Made by a program: the position numbers and the translations under genes | In this document: piece by piece, positions 32,481-41,153 of the stretch | Position numbering within the stretch: the first letter of the stretch is position 1 | How the letters are laid out: each line of letters opens with the position of its first letter | Notes under the pieces: generated by a model | The model's input: the letters and a program-made list of their open reading frames with translations, nothing else | Databases searched by the model: none | Told to the model about the DNA's origin: nothing | From: CAWCDJ01 sp963836015 | GTDB lineage: Bacteria > Acidobacteriota > Terriglobia > Bryobacterales > Bryobacteraceae | DNA length: 64,000 bases | Assembly (NCBI GenBank): GCA_963836015.1 | Contig: CAWIIF010000004.1 | Location: 806,001 to 870,000 of the forward strand | Direction: 5' to 3'

Positions 32481-33080
32481 TTACTTAACCAAGGGTGTCA
32501 GCGCCTTCATCACCGTCTGTGTCACGATGCGGGTACCCGCCGCATTCGGATGCAGCCCGTCACCCTGCATCAGCTTCTGGTTCCCCGCCACGCCCGCCAG
32601 CAGAAACGGAATGTACGTAAGCTTATATTTCACCGCCAGCCGCTTGTACATCTCGTTGAACCTCTGGATGTACTCCGGCCCGTAATTCGGCGGCAGGGTG
32701 ATTCCCGCCAGCACCAGGCGCGCTCCGCCTTTCCGCATCGCTTCGATGATCTGCGCCAGGTTCGCCTCGGTGTGGGACAGGGGCTGCCCTCGCAATCCGT
32801 CGTTGGCCCCCAACTCCAGTATCACGATCGCCGGTTTCATCGCCAGCGCCATGGGCAGCCGCTCCAGCCCGTCCCGGCTGGTGTCTCCGCTCACGCCGAG
32901 GTTGGCGACGCGGTAGCGCAGCCCCCGCCGGTCCATTTCTTTTTGCAGCAAATCGGGGTAAGTCTGTCCCGGGTCGAGGCCGAACCCCGCCGTCAGGCTG
33001 TCGCCGAAACACGCGATCACCGGACGGTTGTCCGCGCCATGCAACGCCGCCGCCAGTGCCAGCAGCCAGAGGATTTTCAT
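32481..33080 (-). CDS. tesA: GDSL-type arylesterase/lysophospholipase (TesA-like)
   Basis: The protein has 199 residues. A signal peptide (MKILWLLALAAALHGA) sends it to the periplasm. SGNH-hydrolase blocks are complete: block I FGDSLTAG with nucleophile S28, block II glycine in LGVSGDTS, block III ELGANDGLRG, and block V DGLHPN with the catalytic Asp/His. It corresponds to E. coli TesA, a thioesterase/protease/lysophospholipase I. As in E. coli, it is divergent from ybbA-ybbP, here only 19 bases away, which strengthens the assignment. Confidence 0.92.
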   Translation of the reverse strand: MKILWLLALAAALHGADNRPVIACFGDSLTAGFGLDPGQTYPDLLQKEMDRRGLRYRVANLGVSGDTSRDGLERLPMALAMKPAIVILELGANDGLRGQPLSHTEANLAQIIEAMRKGGARLVLAGITLPPNYGPEYIQRFNEMYKRLAVKYKLTYIPFLLAGVAGNQKLMQGDGLHPNAAGTRIVTQTVMKALTPLVK

Positions 33081-33088
33081 CGCAGTGC

Positions 33089-33095
33089 CATAATG
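33089..33095. promoter_or_regulatory. Shared, overlapping -10 element between tesA and ybbA
   Basis: CATAATG (33089-33095) reads CATAAT toward ybbA (5 bases before its TTG start) and CATTAT toward tesA (9 bases before its ATG). The whole intergenic gap is 19 bases, so both -35 regions would lie inside the opposite gene. Neither side has a ribosome-binding site of normal strength. Confidence 0.45.
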
Positions 33096-33099
33096 AGGG

Positions 33100-33765
33100 T
33101 TGATTCAGGTTCGCTCTCTTACCAAGTCTATCGACACCGGGACCCACCGCGTCGATATCCTCAAAGGAATCGATCTCGAAATCCCCAAAGGGCAGTTTGC
33201 CGCCATCATGGGCCCCTCCGGCAGCGGCAAGAGCACCCTCCTGGGCCTGCTCGCCGGGCTCGACGCTCCCACCAGCGGACAGGTCATCCTCGACGGCGAA
33301 GACATCACCAACCTCACGGAAGACCGCCTGGCCCTGCTGCGCGGACGCAAGATCGGCTTCGTCTTTCAGTCCTACCAGCTCATCCCCACCCTCACCGCTG
33401 AAGAGAACGTGCTGCTCCCCATGGAGTTGGCTGGAGCCGCGTCCGGCGGCCGCGAGCGATCCCGCGAGCTGCTCGAGCGAGTCGGCCTCGAGGGCCGTTT
33501 CGATCACTACCCCGTGCAGCTCTCGGGCGGCGAGCAGCAGCGCGTCGCCCTGGCCCGCGCCTTCGCCCTGCGCCCGCCCATCCTGCTGGCCGACGAGCCC
33601 ACCGGCAATCTCGATTCCGCCACCGGGAAGGTCGTCCTCGACCTCCTCCTGGCGATGAACCGCGAACAGGGCGCGACCCTCGTCCTCGTCACCCACGAGC
33701 AGTCCCTGGCCGAGTGCGCCGACCGCCGCATCGTCCTGCGCGACGGCCTGGTCGTCAGCCAATGA
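33100..33765 (+). CDS. ybbA: ABC transporter ATPase (YbbA-like)
   Basis: The protein has 221 residues. Walker A GPSGSGKST, Q-loop FVFQSYQLIP, signature LSGGEQQRVALARA, Walker B LLADEPTGNLD and the H-loop VTHEQ are present. It is the ATPase for the large permease whose ATG overlaps its stop (ATGA). The start is TTG at 33100. Synteny with tesA and ybbP matches the E. coli locus of unclear substrate; a lipid or envelope export role is usually proposed. Confidence 0.92.
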   Translation: MIQVRSLTKSIDTGTHRVDILKGIDLEIPKGQFAAIMGPSGSGKSTLLGLLAGLDAPTSGQVILDGEDITNLTEDRLALLRGRKIGFVFQSYQLIPTLTAEENVLLPMELAGAASGGRERSRELLERVGLEGRFDHYPVQLSGGEQQRVALARAFALRPPILLADEPTGNLDSATGKVVLDLLLAMNREQGATLVLVTHEQSLAECADRRIVLRDGLVVSQ

Positions 33766-36302
33766 CCTCCGGCCTCTCCTGGAAAGCCGCCCTCCGCATC
33801 GCCTGGCGCGAGTTGCGCGCCGCCCGCGTGCGCTTCCTCTTCGTCATCCTGGCCGTGGCCGTCGGAGTCGGCTCGCTCACCGGCGTGCGCGGTTTCAGCC
33901 GCTCCTTCCGGCGCATGCTCCTCAGCCAGGCCCGCACTCTCATGGCCGGCGACCTCACCGCCCGCGTCTTCGCCCTCCCCTCGCCCGAACAGCAGGCCGC
34001 GCTCGACCGCCTCGCCGCCCAAGGCGTCCGCCGCACCTGGATCACCGAAACCGTCACCATGGCGTCGTCCAAGACCGTGGCCGATCCGCTGCTGATCTCC
34101 GTCAAGGCCGTGGATCCCGCCGCCTACCCGTTCTACGGCGAAGTGAAGCTCGACCCCGCCCGCCCGCTCCGCCAGGCGCTCGATGCCGGCACCGTGGTCG
34201 TCTCCGATGACCTGCTGATCCGCTTGAACGTCCGCACCGGCGACACCCTGCGCATCGGCGGCCAGGATTTCCGCATCGCCGGCGTGGTCGCTGCCGAACC
34301 CGACCGTATGACCGGCAGCCTCAATGTCGGCCCGCGCGTCATGCTCACCCGCGCCGGGCTCGACCGCACCGGCCTCATCACCCTCGGCAGCCGCGCCTCC
34401 GAACGCTATCTCTTCAAACTCCCGCCCTCCGGCGGCCCCGGCGTCGAGCAGGTCCGCCTGGCCCTCAAAGACGCCTTCCCCGAAGCCACCATCGCGGATT
34501 ATCGCCAGACCCATCCCATCATCACCCGCGGACTCAACCGCGCCGAGACGTTCCTCAGCCTCATCGCCCTGATCGCCCTCGTAATCGGCGCCATGGGAGT
34601 GGCCAGCGCCATGCACGGCCACCTGCAGCAGAAGCTCGATTCCATCGCCGTCATGAAATGCATCGGCGCACGCTCCACCCAGGTGATCAAGATCTACACC
34701 GCCCAAACCCTTCTGCTGGGCCTCGCCGGAGGCATCCTCGGAGCCATCGCCGGAGTCGCCGTGGCGGCCGCCTTCCCGCCCATGATCGCGAAGTATTTCG
34801 CCGTCGATATCGCCGCCTCGTGGGACGCCTGGCCCGCCCTGCAGGGCATCGCCGTCGCCTGCCTCATCACGCTGCTGTTCACCCTGCCGCCGCTGCTCTC
34901 CATCCGCGATGTCCGCCCCGCCCTCGTCCTCCGCCGCTCCGTCGAAAAGTGGGGCAGGCCTCCCGGCCTGCCCATTCTGCTGCGCGCCGTCATCCTCCTC
35001 GGCACCGGAGCCGTCGCCGGCACCCTCACCGAAGGCTCATTCGGCGACGCCTTCCGTACCGGCGCCGTCTTCACCATCGGCCTCTCGCTGGGCATCGCGC
35101 TCCTCTGGCTCGCCGGATGGCTCTTCCTGCGTCTCCTCCGCCTGCTCCCGCGCAGCCTGCCGCCGGTGCTGCGCCACGGCATCGCCAATCTCTACCGTCC
35201 CGGCAGCCAGTCGCAGGCCGCGGTGGTCGCGCTCGGCGTCGGCGTCATGTTCACGCTGGCCGTCTTCCTGGTCGAGCAGTCCCTGGTCCTCCAGATCCGC
35301 GGCAGTGCGCCGCCCGGCATGCCCAACGTCTTCCTCCTCGACATCCCCGGCTCCGAGCGCGAGGCGATCGGGCGCCTCATCGAGTCCCAGCCCGGCGTCA
35401 AGTCGGCCCCCGACGTCGCGTTCGCCGTCGCCGCGCGCATCACCGCCATCGACGGCGCTCCCCTCGACCGGCTCGGCCTGCGCGATTACGGCCGCCGCTT
35501 CCTCCGCACCCGCTCCGTCACGGAGCTGAACGAAAAACCCGAGGAGACCGAAATCCTCTCAGGCGCCTGGTGGCCCGCCGGCTCGCGCGACCCGCAGGTC
35601 TGCGCCAGTGAGGAAGCCGCCCGAATCCTCGGCCTGCGCCCCGGCTCCACCATCGACTGGGACATCTGGAGCCACTCCCTCCGCACGCGCGTCGCCTGCA
35701 TCCAGCGCACCGAATCGCTGCGCATGTCCGCCCGCTTCGAGTTCTACTTCAGCCCCGGTCAGTTGCAGGGCATGCCCGCCGTTTACTATGGCAGCGCCCG
35801 CGTGAAGCCCGCCGACGTCCCCGCGCTCCAGCGCGTCCTTTACCAGCGCTACCCCACTATTACCGTGGTCAACGTGGCCGACGTCATGCAGATCGTACAG
35901 GACGTGGTCTCCCGCATCGCCGCCATCATCCGCTTCATCTCGGCCTTCACCATCCTGGCCGGCGCCGTCATGGTGGCCTCCAGCATCGCCGGCACGCGCT
36001 TCCGCCGCATGCACGAGGTCGTCATTCTCAAGACCCTTGGCGCCACGCGCCGCCGTATCGCCTGGATCTTTTCGGTCGAGTTCCTCGCTCTCGGCGCCGT
36101 GGCCGGCGTCATGGGCAGCGCGCTCGCTACCGGCTTCGCCGCTCTCATCGTCCGGCGCCTCCTCGATATCGAATACCACCCCGATCTTTCCGCGAATGTC
36201 CTGGCCGTCGCGCTCGCCGCCGCCGTCGCCGCCGGCGCGGGATGGGCCGCCAGTTTCCGCGTTCTCGGCCGGAAGCCGCTGGAAATTTTGCGCGAAGAAT
36301 AA
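33762..36302 (+). CDS. ybbP: Large ABC permease, two FtsX modules (YbbP-like)
   Basis: The protein has 846 residues. It has an N-terminal helix (RVRFLFVILAVAVGVGSLTG), a periplasmic domain, a central group of FtsX helices (about 260-480), a second periplasmic domain, and a final FtsX group ending at residue 840 with HEVVILKTLGATRRRIAWIF. This double-FtsX layout is that of YbbP. Start ATG 33762 overlaps the ybbA stop. Within the first FtsX half, the residues WGRPPGLP are encoded by a perfect GC palindrome (34952-34973), which may be an insertion. Confidence 0.92.
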   Translation: MTSGLSWKAALRIAWRELRAARVRFLFVILAVAVGVGSLTGVRGFSRSFRRMLLSQARTLMAGDLTARVFALPSPEQQAALDRLAAQGVRRTWITETVTMASSKTVADPLLISVKAVDPAAYPFYGEVKLDPARPLRQALDAGTVVVSDDLLIRLNVRTGDTLRIGGQDFRIAGVVAAEPDRMTGSLNVGPRVMLTRAGLDRTGLITLGSRASERYLFKLPPSGGPGVEQVRLALKDAFPEATIADYRQTHPIITRGLNRAETFLSLIALIALVIGAMGVASAMHGHLQQKLDSIAVMKCIGARSTQVIKIYTAQTLLLGLAGGILGAIAGVAVAAAFPPMIAKYFAVDIAASWDAWPALQGIAVACLITLLFTLPPLLSIRDVRPALVLRRSVEKWGRPPGLPILLRAVILLGTGAVAGTLTEGSFGDAFRTGAVFTIGLSLGIALLWLAGWLFLRLLRLLPRSLPPVLRHGIANLYRPGSQSQAAVVALGVGVMFTLAVFLVEQSLVLQIRGSAPPGMPNVFLLDIPGSEREAIGRLIESQPGVKSAPDVAFAVAARITAIDGAPLDRLGLRDYGRRFLRTRSVTELNEKPEETEILSGAWWPAGSRDPQVCASEEAARILGLRPGSTIDWDIWSHSLRTRVACIQRTESLRMSARFEFYFSPGQLQGMPAVYYGSARVKPADVPALQRVLYQRYPTITVVNVADVMQIVQDVVSRIAAIIRFISAFTILAGAVMVASSIAGTRFRRMHEVVILKTLGATRRRIAWIFSVEFLALGAVAGVMGSALATGFAALIVRRLLDIEYHPDLSANVLAVALAAAVAAGAGWAASFRVLGRKPLEILREE
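34952..34973. repeat. GGGCAGGCC palindrome inside ybbP
   Basis: Perfect 9-base arms GGGCAGGCC/GGCCTGCCC enclose a TCCC loop, lying wholly within the coding sequence and encoding GRPPGLP. The same arms form the hairpins at 3695 and 29593. Confidence 0.7.
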
Positions 36303-36304
36303 GT

Positions 36305-36310
36305 TATTCT
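36305..36310 (+). promoter_or_regulatory. -10 element 8 bases before the M28 peptidase
   Basis: TATTCT is followed by 8 bases and the ATG at 36319, immediately after the ybbP stop. No ribosome-binding site is visible. Confidence 0.35.
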
Positions 36311-36318
36311 AGGTCTCA

Positions 36319-37734
36319 ATGCGCACATTCAGACGATTGATCGCTTTGGCTGCCTGTCTATCGTTCTCGGCCCCTTTCACCACCGCCGACCAGAACGCCG
36401 TAAATCCGAAAATCTCGAAGATTGTGGACGAAGTTTCGGAGGCCCGCATCAAGGCCACCATTGAGAAGCTCGTTAGCTTCGGCACGCGCAACACCATGTC
36501 CACCCAGGACGACCCCAACCATGGAATCGGCGCCGCCCGCCAGTGGATCTTCAACGAGTTCAAAAGCTACAGCCCGCGCCTCCAGGTGAGCTTCGACAAG
36601 TACCGCGTGAAGAAGCAGGGCCAGCGCATCTTCAAGGATGTGGACCTGTGGAACGTGGTGGCCGTGCTGCCCGGCACGAAGTATCCCGAAACGCAGGTGC
36701 TCGTGACCGGCCACTATGACTCGCTCAATCTCGGAGCGCGCCGGCCCCCCGCCGAGCCTGGCGAGCCCCCCGTCCAGTTGACCCCCGCCGACTTCGAGAA
36801 GAACGCCGCCCTGCCCGCCCCCGGCGCCTGCGACGATGGCAGCGGCACCGCCGCCGTCATGGAGCTGGCGCGTGTGATGAGCCAGTACGAGTTCGACAAG
36901 ACCCTCGTTTTCGTCACCTTCGCCGGGGAAGAGCAGGGACTCGTCGGCAGCTCCCTCATGTCCGCCAAGGCCAAGAAGGAGAACCGCGTCATCGAAGCCG
37001 TGCTCAACAACGACATCATCGGCACCGACACCGCCGGCAACGGCCGCACCGGCAACAGCGCGGTCGAGGTCTATAGCGACGAGTCGATGGACTCTCCCTC
37101 CCAGCAGCTTTCCCGCTACATGCGCGAGGTGGCCGAGCGCTACATCCCGTCGATGCGCGTCGACACCGTCTTCATGCAGGACCGCCTGGGCCGCGGCGGC
37201 GATCACACTCCCTTTCAATTGGAAGGCTTCGCCGCGGTCCGCATCTCCACGCCCAACGAGATCTACGCCAACCAGCACCACGACACCGACCTGCTGGAGA
37301 ACATGTCGGTCCCCTACACCGCCAAGGTTGCCAAAGTGAATGCCGCCGTTGCAGCAAGCCTGGCCCTCGCTCCCAAGCCGCCCAACGTGATGCGCATCCC
37401 CGCCGCCGGCCGTGCCGGCGCCGCTGCCGCCCCCCGCCGCCCCATCCCCATGATCGCCCGCGGCTCCGGCTACGACGCCGTGCTGAGCTGGAAGCCCTCC
37501 GGCCCCGACGACAACATCAAAGGCTACGCCGTCATGATCCGCCCCACCACCTCCCCCTATTGGGAGCAGGAGATCTACGTCGGCAAAGTCGACCGCTACA
37601 CTCTGAAAGACGTGTCCATCGACGACGTCAAATTCGGCGTCAAAGCCATCGGCCTGGACGGCAGTGAAAGCCTGGTCACCGTCTACGCCTATCCCCCGCG
37701 GCCCAAAGCCGAGATCCAGACCGTCGAGCCGTGA
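36319..37734 (+). CDS. Secreted M28-family zinc aminopeptidase
   Basis: The protein has 471 residues. A signal peptide ends near FTTAD (about residue 24). The catalytic domain shows the M28 set of metal ligands: VTGHYDSL (His/Asp), ACDDGSGTAAVMELAR (Asp), FAGEEQGLVGS (catalytic Glu then Glu ligand), NNDIIGTD (Asp) and HHDTDLLENM (His). A C-terminal segment (about 380-471) has a fibronectin-like pattern (YDAVLSWKPSGPDDNIKGYAV). Role: extracytoplasmic peptide degradation. The RbsA-like PxxP linker between domains is Ala/Pro-rich. Confidence 0.9.
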   Translation: MRTFRRLIALAACLSFSAPFTTADQNAVNPKISKIVDEVSEARIKATIEKLVSFGTRNTMSTQDDPNHGIGAARQWIFNEFKSYSPRLQVSFDKYRVKKQGQRIFKDVDLWNVVAVLPGTKYPETQVLVTGHYDSLNLGARRPPAEPGEPPVQLTPADFEKNAALPAPGACDDGSGTAAVMELARVMSQYEFDKTLVFVTFAGEEQGLVGSSLMSAKAKKENRVIEAVLNNDIIGTDTAGNGRTGNSAVEVYSDESMDSPSQQLSRYMREVAERYIPSMRVDTVFMQDRLGRGGDHTPFQLEGFAAVRISTPNEIYANQHHDTDLLENMSVPYTAKVAKVNAAVAASLALAPKPPNVMRIPAAGRAGAAAAPRRPIPMIARGSGYDAVLSWKPSGPDDNIKGYAVMIRPTTSPYWEQEIYVGKVDRYTLKDVSIDDVKFGVKAIGLDGSESLVTVYAYPPRPKAEIQTVEP

Positions 37735-37814
37735 GTGTGAAGCGGAATACACTCGCCCCATAGCTTAGCCGGGGCTTCGCTCGCGGCGCACGTCCAATGT
37801 GAACAGGGAGACGC

Positions 37815-39734
37815 ATGCTCGCTAGATCCTTGTTTACATTTGGTGCAATTATCCTGGTCGCGCAGCCCGGCCGCGCCGCCGAGTCCGACGCGCTCGCCAT
37901 CACTGCCAACATCCAGGCCCGGCACTTGCCGTTCGGAGCGATACTCGACCCGATCTTCACGCTCACCAATAGCGACCAGATCGCCGGCTACACGCGCTGC
38001 GGCGATTCGGCGCTCTGGACCGGCCACTACCTGGCCGCCGAGGCTTTCCGTTACAAAGTCACCCAGGCGCCCGACGCGTTAAACAACCTGAAGGCGGCGA
38101 TTGCCGGCCTCAAAGGCCTGGCCGATGTCACCGGGACCAACCTTCTGGCCCGCTGCATGGTGCCCGTCGATTCGCCCTACGCCGCCGGGATTAGCAGCGA
38201 GGAGGTTGCCAACGGCGTCCACACCAACAGCGCGGCCGGCTGGATCTGGGTCGGCAACACGTCGCGCGACGAATACTGCGGCGCATTGTTCGGCCTGGCC
38301 GTGGCCTACGACATGGTCACCGACGCCGCGATCAAAAGCTCCATCAGCGACCTGGTCACGCGCCTCGTCGACTTTCTGAACGGCAACAACTGGTCGGTCG
38401 TCATGCCGGACGGCAGCAGCAGCACTTCGTTTCTCGTCCGCCCCGACCAGATCGAGACCTTTCTGGCGATCGGCCGGCATGTCAACTCCGACCACTTCTC
38501 GAGCGTCAGCTACGAAACCCAGCGTGTGCTGCTCGCGACCACCGTGCCCGCTCCCATCGGCGTCGATACTGCCAGCGACAGCTCGTATTTCAAATTCAAT
38601 CTGGACTACATCGACCTCTACAACCTGATCCGCCTGGAAGCCAGCTCTGCGAAAACCATCTATCAATCCGCATACACCCTGTTGCGGGACCATACCGCGC
38701 CGCACCAGAATGCCTTCTTCAACATCATCGACCTGGCCCTGAACGGCGCGAACACGGCGCGCGACAGCCAGACCCTCGCCCTTCTGGACGGGTGGTTGTT
38801 GCGTCTGCGGCGGGATTTCGGCGTGGACCTCAGCAGCGTCGTTCCGGTCTGCGGCGGCCAGGCCTGCCAGCCGGTGCCCGTGTGGCTGCGTCCGCCCACC
38901 GATTTCCTGTGGCAGAGAAGCCCCTTCCAACTTGCCGTCGGAGGAGCCGGCATCATCGAGTCTGCCGGAATCGACTACATCCTGCCGTACTGGATGGCGC
39001 GCTATTACGGCCTCGAGGAGTCCATCGTGGTGCAATCGGCGGCGGCGGGCATCGCCGTAGTGGCGCCGCAGTCGCTCGGGTCCATTTTCGGAGCCAACCT
39101 CGCGTCCGCCACGCAAAAAGCCGAATCGCAGCCGCTGCCGGTGTCGCTCGGAGGCGTCACGGTCACCGTCCAGGATTCCGCCGGGACCTCGGCCGCCGCT
39201 CCGCTGCTCTATGTGTCCCCCGGCCAGATCAACTTCCTCATGCCCGCGGGCATGGCTACCGGTGTCGCCACGTTCACCATCACTGGCGGTCCCTCCCCAT
39301 CTCTGACGGCCATCGGCGCCGTGGGACAGGTCGCTCCCGGCCTGTTTAGCCTGAATGGCGCCGGCACGGGACTGGCCGCCGCCACGGCCATCCGCGTCAA
39401 TGCCGGCGACCCGTCACAGCAATCCCCTGTCACCCTGTTCGATTGCAGCATCTCGCCATGCCGGCCCGTGCCCGTCGACGTCGGAATCGACACGCCCGTC
39501 TATCTGACGCTCTACGCCACGGGGATCCGCAACCGCAGTTCGCTCGACAATGTCCTGGTGACGATCAACGGCATCAGCGTGCCTGCTCTTTACGCCGGTC
39601 CCCAGTCGCAATACGCCGGCCTGGATCAGATTAACGTACCCCTGACGTTGAACCTGCGAGGCGCCGGCATCGCGAACGTAGTCCTCAAGGTGGACCAGCA
39701 CCAGGCCAATACCGTGACCGTGGCAGTGCAATAG
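37815..39734 (+). CDS. Secreted protein with TIGR03437 C-terminal domain
   Basis: The protein has 639 residues. A signal peptide (about 1-22) is followed by an alpha-rich region of about 350 residues that resembles alpha/alpha-toroid folds (repeated ALWTGHYLAAEAFRYK-like helices). The C-terminal domain of about 230 residues is the TIGR03437 type abundant in Solibacter: APQSLGSIFGANLA, LLYVSPGQINFLMPA, GVATFTITG, TLYATGIRNRS and YAGLDQINVPL. The domain is thought to act in surface attachment or extracellular assembly, but its molecular function is not known. A GGGAG ribosome-binding site precedes the ATG. Confidence 0.85.
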   Translation: MLARSLFTFGAIILVAQPGRAAESDALAITANIQARHLPFGAILDPIFTLTNSDQIAGYTRCGDSALWTGHYLAAEAFRYKVTQAPDALNNLKAAIAGLKGLADVTGTNLLARCMVPVDSPYAAGISSEEVANGVHTNSAAGWIWVGNTSRDEYCGALFGLAVAYDMVTDAAIKSSISDLVTRLVDFLNGNNWSVVMPDGSSSTSFLVRPDQIETFLAIGRHVNSDHFSSVSYETQRVLLATTVPAPIGVDTASDSSYFKFNLDYIDLYNLIRLEASSAKTIYQSAYTLLRDHTAPHQNAFFNIIDLALNGANTARDSQTLALLDGWLLRLRRDFGVDLSSVVPVCGGQACQPVPVWLRPPTDFLWQRSPFQLAVGGAGIIESAGIDYILPYWMARYYGLEESIVVQSAAAGIAVVAPQSLGSIFGANLASATQKAESQPLPVSLGGVTVTVQDSAGTSAAAPLLYVSPGQINFLMPAGMATGVATFTITGGPSPSLTAIGAVGQVAPGLFSLNGAGTGLAAATAIRVNAGDPSQQSPVTLFDCSISPCRPVPVDVGIDTPVYLTLYATGIRNRSSLDNVLVTINGISVPALYAGPQSQYAGLDQINVPLTLNLRGAGIANVVLKVDQHQANTVTVAVQ

Positions 39735-39827
39735 GGGGAAAAGGGGACAGACGCATTTTTTCTATCGATCAGTTCCCGAGCAGATTTCTTGGCGAACCCG
39801 GAAAATGCGTCTGTCCCCTTTTCTCCC
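39734..39827. repeat. 26-base inverted repeat (REP/MITE-like) between converging genes
   Basis: Arms 39734-39759 and 39802-39827 pair over 26 bases with one G-T, including a perfect 21-base core (AAAAGGGGACAGACGCATTT and its complement). The centre is 42 bases. A-runs and T-runs at the arm ends let it double as a bidirectional terminator for the TIGR03437 gene and the convergent response regulator. Confidence 0.85.
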
Positions 39828-39836
39828 TTTTCTCCT

Positions 39837-41153
39837 TCACAGGTTGTATTCCTTCAGCCGGTACTGCAGGGTCCGCACACTGATTCCGAGTTGCTTCGCG
39901 GCGCGCGTACGGTTGCCTAGGTTCTCCGCCAGGGCCTCCTCGATCGCCTGGCGCTCGATGTCCTTGAAAAGCACCGGGCGTGCGGGTCCGGTGCGCGTGA
40001 CCGGGAGATCGTCCGGCTCCACCAGGCCGTCGCATAGTATGGCCACCCGCTCCATGCTGTTTTGCAGCTCGCGGACGTTGCCCGGCCACCCGTAGTCCAT
40101 CAGGACGCTCTCCGCCTCCGGGGAGATCGTGAGCCCCGGCTTGCCCAGTTCGCCGGACGCGCGATCCAGGAAGAACCGAGCCAGCCGGCGGATGTCGGAA
40201 GCGCGCTCCCGCAGCGGGGGAATCTCGATGGGGAATGCGCTGAGCCGGTAGTAGAGGTCCTCGCGGAACTTGCCGTCCGCCACGGATTGTTTCAGGTCGC
40301 GATTGGTGGCGGCGAGGATGCGGACGTCGGCCGTTATCTGGCGCGTCCCGCCCACGCGCTCGAATGTCTTCTCCTGAAGCACGCGGAGCAGTTTCGCCTG
40401 GAGCCCCGCTTCCAGCTCTCCGATCTCGTCGAGGAACAGTGTGCCTCCGGCGGCCCGTTCAAAGCGTCCCGCGTGCTGCCCGGCCGCGCCGGTGAAGGCT
40501 CCACGCTCGTGCCCGAACAGCTCGCTCTCGATCAACGTGGGCGACAGTGCCGCGCAGTTCACCGGTACGAAGACGCGCTGTGCCCGCGGACTGTTGCGGT
40601 GGATGCAGCGCGCGATTATTTCCTTGCCGGTACCGCTTTCGCCGCTGATCAGGACCGTGGCGTGAGTCGGGGCGACCTTGCGCATCAGCTCGACGACCCG
40701 GAGCATGGCGGGATCGCCCGCGATCAGGTCAGAGCAGGAGAATCGCGCGTTCTCCTGTTCGCGCAGAAGATCCCACTCGCGCAGGGTCTGGTTATGGTCC
40801 AGCGCCTTTCGAACCACGATGCGCAGCTCGTCGGGGCTGCTGAGCGGCTTGCCTAGGTAATCGGCTGCCCCGAGCTTCATGGCCTCGACAGCCGAGGCCA
40901 CCGTACCGAACCCCGTGATCACGACGACCGGAATCTCCGGCATCTCCTGCTTCCAGTAGCGCAGCACATCCAGCCCGCTGCCGTCGGGCAGCTTCAGGTC
41001 GGTGACGACCAGGTGGAAGCTGCGGCGCCTTCCCGCCGCCAGAGCTTCAGCCGCCGAAGCCGCGCATTCCGTCTCGTAGCCCTCTCCTTGCAGGATGGTG
41101 TCCATCAAAGCGCGGAAGCCCGCATCGTCATCCACGATCAGAATCGTTGCCAT
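39837..41153 (-). CDS. Sigma-54-dependent response regulator (NtrC family)
   Basis: The protein has 438 residues. An N-terminal receiver domain holds the phospho-acceptor in VTDLKLPDGSGLD. The AAA+ domain has Walker A GESGTGKE, the sigma-54-contacting GAFTGA loop and Walker B TLFLDEIGEL. A C-terminal Fis-type helix-turn-helix (EEALAENLGNRTRAAKQLGI) binds DNA. It activates promoters read by RpoN polymerase when phosphorylated by the adjacent kinase. Start ATG 41153 lies 26 bases inside the kinase gene, so the two are tightly coupled. The targets are not evident in the window. Confidence 0.94.
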   Translation of the reverse strand: MATILIVDDDAGFRALMDTILQGEGYETECAASAAEALAAGRRRSFHLVVTDLKLPDGSGLDVLRYWKQEMPEIPVVVITGFGTVASAVEAMKLGAADYLGKPLSSPDELRIVVRKALDHNQTLREWDLLREQENARFSCSDLIAGDPAMLRVVELMRKVAPTHATVLISGESGTGKEIIARCIHRNSPRAQRVFVPVNCAALSPTLIESELFGHERGAFTGAAGQHAGRFERAAGGTLFLDEIGELEAGLQAKLLRVLQEKTFERVGGTRQITADVRILAATNRDLKQSVADGKFREDLYYRLSAFPIEIPPLRERASDIRRLARFFLDRASGELGKPGLTISPEAESVLMDYGWPGNVRELQNSMERVAILCDGLVEPDDLPVTRTGPARPVLFKDIERQAIEEALAENLGNRTRAAKQLGISVRTLQYRLKEYNL

